6,169 nucleotides of DNA from an uncultured Ruminococcus sp. (GTDB taxonomy: Bacteria; Bacillota; Clostridia; Oscillospirales; CAG-272). Below, piece by piece: positions 5,575 to 6,169 of this stretch (the stretch's first letter is position 1; the number at the start of each line of letters is the position of its first letter). The translations under genes were made by a program, and so were the position numbers. Where the stretch lies: positions 1 through 6,169 of the forward strand of contig CACZOH010000067.1 of the NCBI GenBank assembly GCA_902782785.1, in the 5' to 3' direction. A model generated the notes under the pieces. That model saw nothing but the letters and a program-made list of their open reading frames with translations, searched no databases and was not told the DNA's origin.

Positions 5575-5955
5575 ATGGCAGGTTTTTTAGACACAACCGA
5601 TCATACAAGTGAATTTGAGGCTGAAGATATAGCCCAGAACAAAGCGATGGGTATCCTTGCTTATATCGGCATACTCGTACTTGTTCCGATATTCGCGGCA
5701 AAGAACTCCAAATGGGCGCGCTGGCACGCCAACAGAGGTCTCGTCCTCTTGATCTGCGAGCTCGCAATAGGCTTTACTCTCGGTCTGCTCGGATATATCC
5801 CGTACGTCGGTATCGTATTCCGCATACTTGAGTGGCTTGTTTACTTAGCTTTCGCCGGTCTCGTAGTTTTCGGTATCGTGACCGCGGCAAAGGGCAAAGC
5901 AAAGGACTTCCCGCTTGTCGGCGGACTCTTGGCCAAAATAAAGATACTCAAATAA
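5575..5955 (+). CDS. Small DUF4870/Tic20-like integral membrane protein
   Basis: The protein has 126 residues. An acidic N-terminus (~1-22, rich in Asp/Glu) is followed by three predicted membrane helices: ~25-41 (MGILAYIGILVLVPIF), ~54-74 (GLVLLICELAIGFTLG) and ~84-104 (ILEWLVYLAFAGLVVFGIVT). A Lys-rich C-terminus follows. The loop after helix 1, KNSKWARWHANRGLVLLI (43-60), fits the DUF4870 signature, in which an aromatic/basic x-x-x-H-A-(N/K) segment enters the second helix. The function of this family is not established. The start is clear: AAGGAG at 5561-5566 is eight bases before the ATG. It forms a single-gene unit with its own promoter, leader hairpin and terminator. Isoleucine is split between ATC and ATA, unlike the ATA-dominated mscS, which may reflect higher expression. 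Confidence 0.8.
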   Translation: MAGFLDTTDHTSEFEAEDIAQNKAMGILAYIGILVLVPIFAAKNSKWARWHANRGLVLLICELAIGFTLGLLGYIPYVGIVFRILEWLVYLAFAGLVVFGIVTAAKGKAKDFPLVGGLLAKIKILK

Positions 5956-5969
5956 TAAACGCAAACAAT

Positions 5970-5999
5970 AAAAACGCCGCACGGTAAAGCGGCGTTTTT
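5970..5999 (+). terminator. Rho-independent terminator of the small membrane-protein gene
   Basis: AAAAACGCCGC (5970-5980) pairs perfectly with GCGGCGTTTTT (5989-5999) around an eight-base loop. The GC core is followed by a T-run that continues, after one G, as TTTT at 6001-6004. It starts 15 bases after the stop codon. The A-run on the left arm means it could also terminate leftward transcripts. Confidence 0.93.
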
Positions 6000-6006
6000 G
6001 TTTTAC

Positions 6007-6030
6007 TGCGCCCGGCTGATGCCGGATGCA
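6007..6030. other. Small GC-rich stem-loop in non-coding DNA
   Basis: CCGGC (6012-6016) pairs with GCCGG (6021-6025) around TGAT. An outer TGC/GCA pair (6007-6009 with 6028-6030) is separated by a short internal mismatch. There is no T-run after it. It lies just beyond the terminator and may be the left end of the intergenic repeat that follows. The bases from here to 6088 contain no supportable gene. Confidence 0.3.
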
Positions 6031-6090
6031 GATTCAAGACCCCGATGATCTGACTCCTTCGATCAGCTTTCGCCGTCCCATAAGACAAAG

Positions 6091-6107
6091 TGTTTATTCT
6101 TTAAACA
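6091..6107. repeat. A/T-rich inverted repeat, first hairpin of the terminal run
   Basis: TGTTTA (6091-6096) pairs with TAAACA (6102-6107) around TTCTT. Allowing one bulged A, the pairing extends outward by two more base pairs (AG at 6089-6090 with CT at 6109-6110). It sits ten bases before the next, stronger palindrome. Confidence 0.4.
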
Positions 6108-6116
6108 ACTCCTTTC

Positions 6117-6137
6117 GTCACGACAAAATGTCGTGAC
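6117..6137. repeat. 9-bp palindrome of a dispersed-type intergenic repeat
   Basis: GTCACGACA (6117-6125) and TGTCGTGAC (6129-6137) are perfectly complementary around AAA. It is immediately followed by another perfect hairpin. From memory, tandem hairpins of this composition (a TCACG palindrome flanked by CTCC and CCTCCCTC palindromes) recur in intergenic regions of Ruminococcaceae-type genomes. Copy number in this genome cannot be seen from one window. Confidence 0.6.
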
Positions 6138-6138
6138 A

Positions 6139-6157
6139 CCTCCCTCAAAGAGGGAGG
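6139..6157. repeat. 8-bp CCTCCCTC/GAGGGAGG palindrome of the same repeat
   Basis: CCTCCCTC (6139-6146) and GAGGGAGG (6150-6157) pair perfectly, again with an AAA loop, one base after the preceding palindrome. The matching loops and tight packing suggest one composite element, which may continue past the right edge. There is no coding potential and no T-run on either strand directly after the stem. Confidence 0.6.
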
Positions 6158-6169
6158 CAAATCAAGGCT

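Noticed and set aside
5399..5590. 63-codon rightward frame between mscS and the membrane-protein gene
   Set aside because: It starts inside mscS in another frame, spans the promoter at 5481-5509 and has no Shine-Dalgarno.
6034..6081. 15-codon leftward frame starting MGRRKLIEGV
   Set aside because: Too short, no properly spaced ribosome site, and it lies in probable repeat DNA.
66..6169. TCAAGGCT present at both 67-74 and 6162-6169
   Set aside because: Only eight bases, no matching flanks and no transposase; probably chance rather than terminal repeats of an element spanning the window.

Overview
The window looks like chromosome of a Gram-positive, low-to-mid GC Clostridia member, plausibly an uncultured gut Oscillospirales/Christensenellales-type lineage. 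The clues are consensus sigma-A promoters with extended -10 boxes, purine-rich Shine-Dalgarno sites, a SleB-type cell-wall hydrolase, a DUF1934 (YwiB-like) protein, heavy use of ATA for isoleucine in otherwise GC-rich genes, and a palindromic intergenic repeat of a type I associate from memory with such genomes. The taxonomic call is inference.

Layout, left to right. (1) Bases 1-70 hold the start of a leftward gene (first seven codons only) with a near-perfect leftward promoter. (2) A leftward gene (75-662) encodes an exported peptidoglycan-binding plus SleB-like hydrolase protein whose catalytic glutamate appears to be lost. (3) A 105-base divergent intergenic region carries a 10-bp perfect inverted repeat next to a strong rightward promoter. 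(4) That promoter drives a two-gene operon: a DUF1934 protein (768-1262) overlapping by 20 bases a 543-residue beta-propeller glycoside-hydrolase-like protein with two bacterial Ig-like domains but no signal peptide (1243-2874). (5) A perfect TTGACA-17-TATAAT promoter drives a 491-residue exported, C-terminally membrane-anchored surface protein with two beta-sandwich modules (3015-4490). (6) A strong stem-loop with a short T-run sits only a few bases before the Shine-Dalgarno of an MscS-type mechanosensitive channel (4549-5418), which has no evident promoter of its own. (7) A promoter, a leader hairpin, a small DUF4870/Tic20-like membrane protein (5575-5955) and a textbook intrinsic terminator follow. 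(8) The last 170 bases are non-coding and contain a run of hairpins that look like the end of a dispersed intergenic repeat.

Functionally, most genes concern the envelope: a wall-binding protein, a carbohydrate-active-type propeller, a surface-anchored putative glycan-binding protein, an osmotic safety valve and a small membrane protein. They read as several separately promoted units. I see no defence system, CRISPR array, transposase, RNA gene, biosynthetic cluster or clear new multi-gene system. The best leads are the apparently inactive SleB-like protein, the hairpin between the surface-protein and channel genes, the Ig-bearing enzyme without a signal peptide, and the terminal hairpin repeat.
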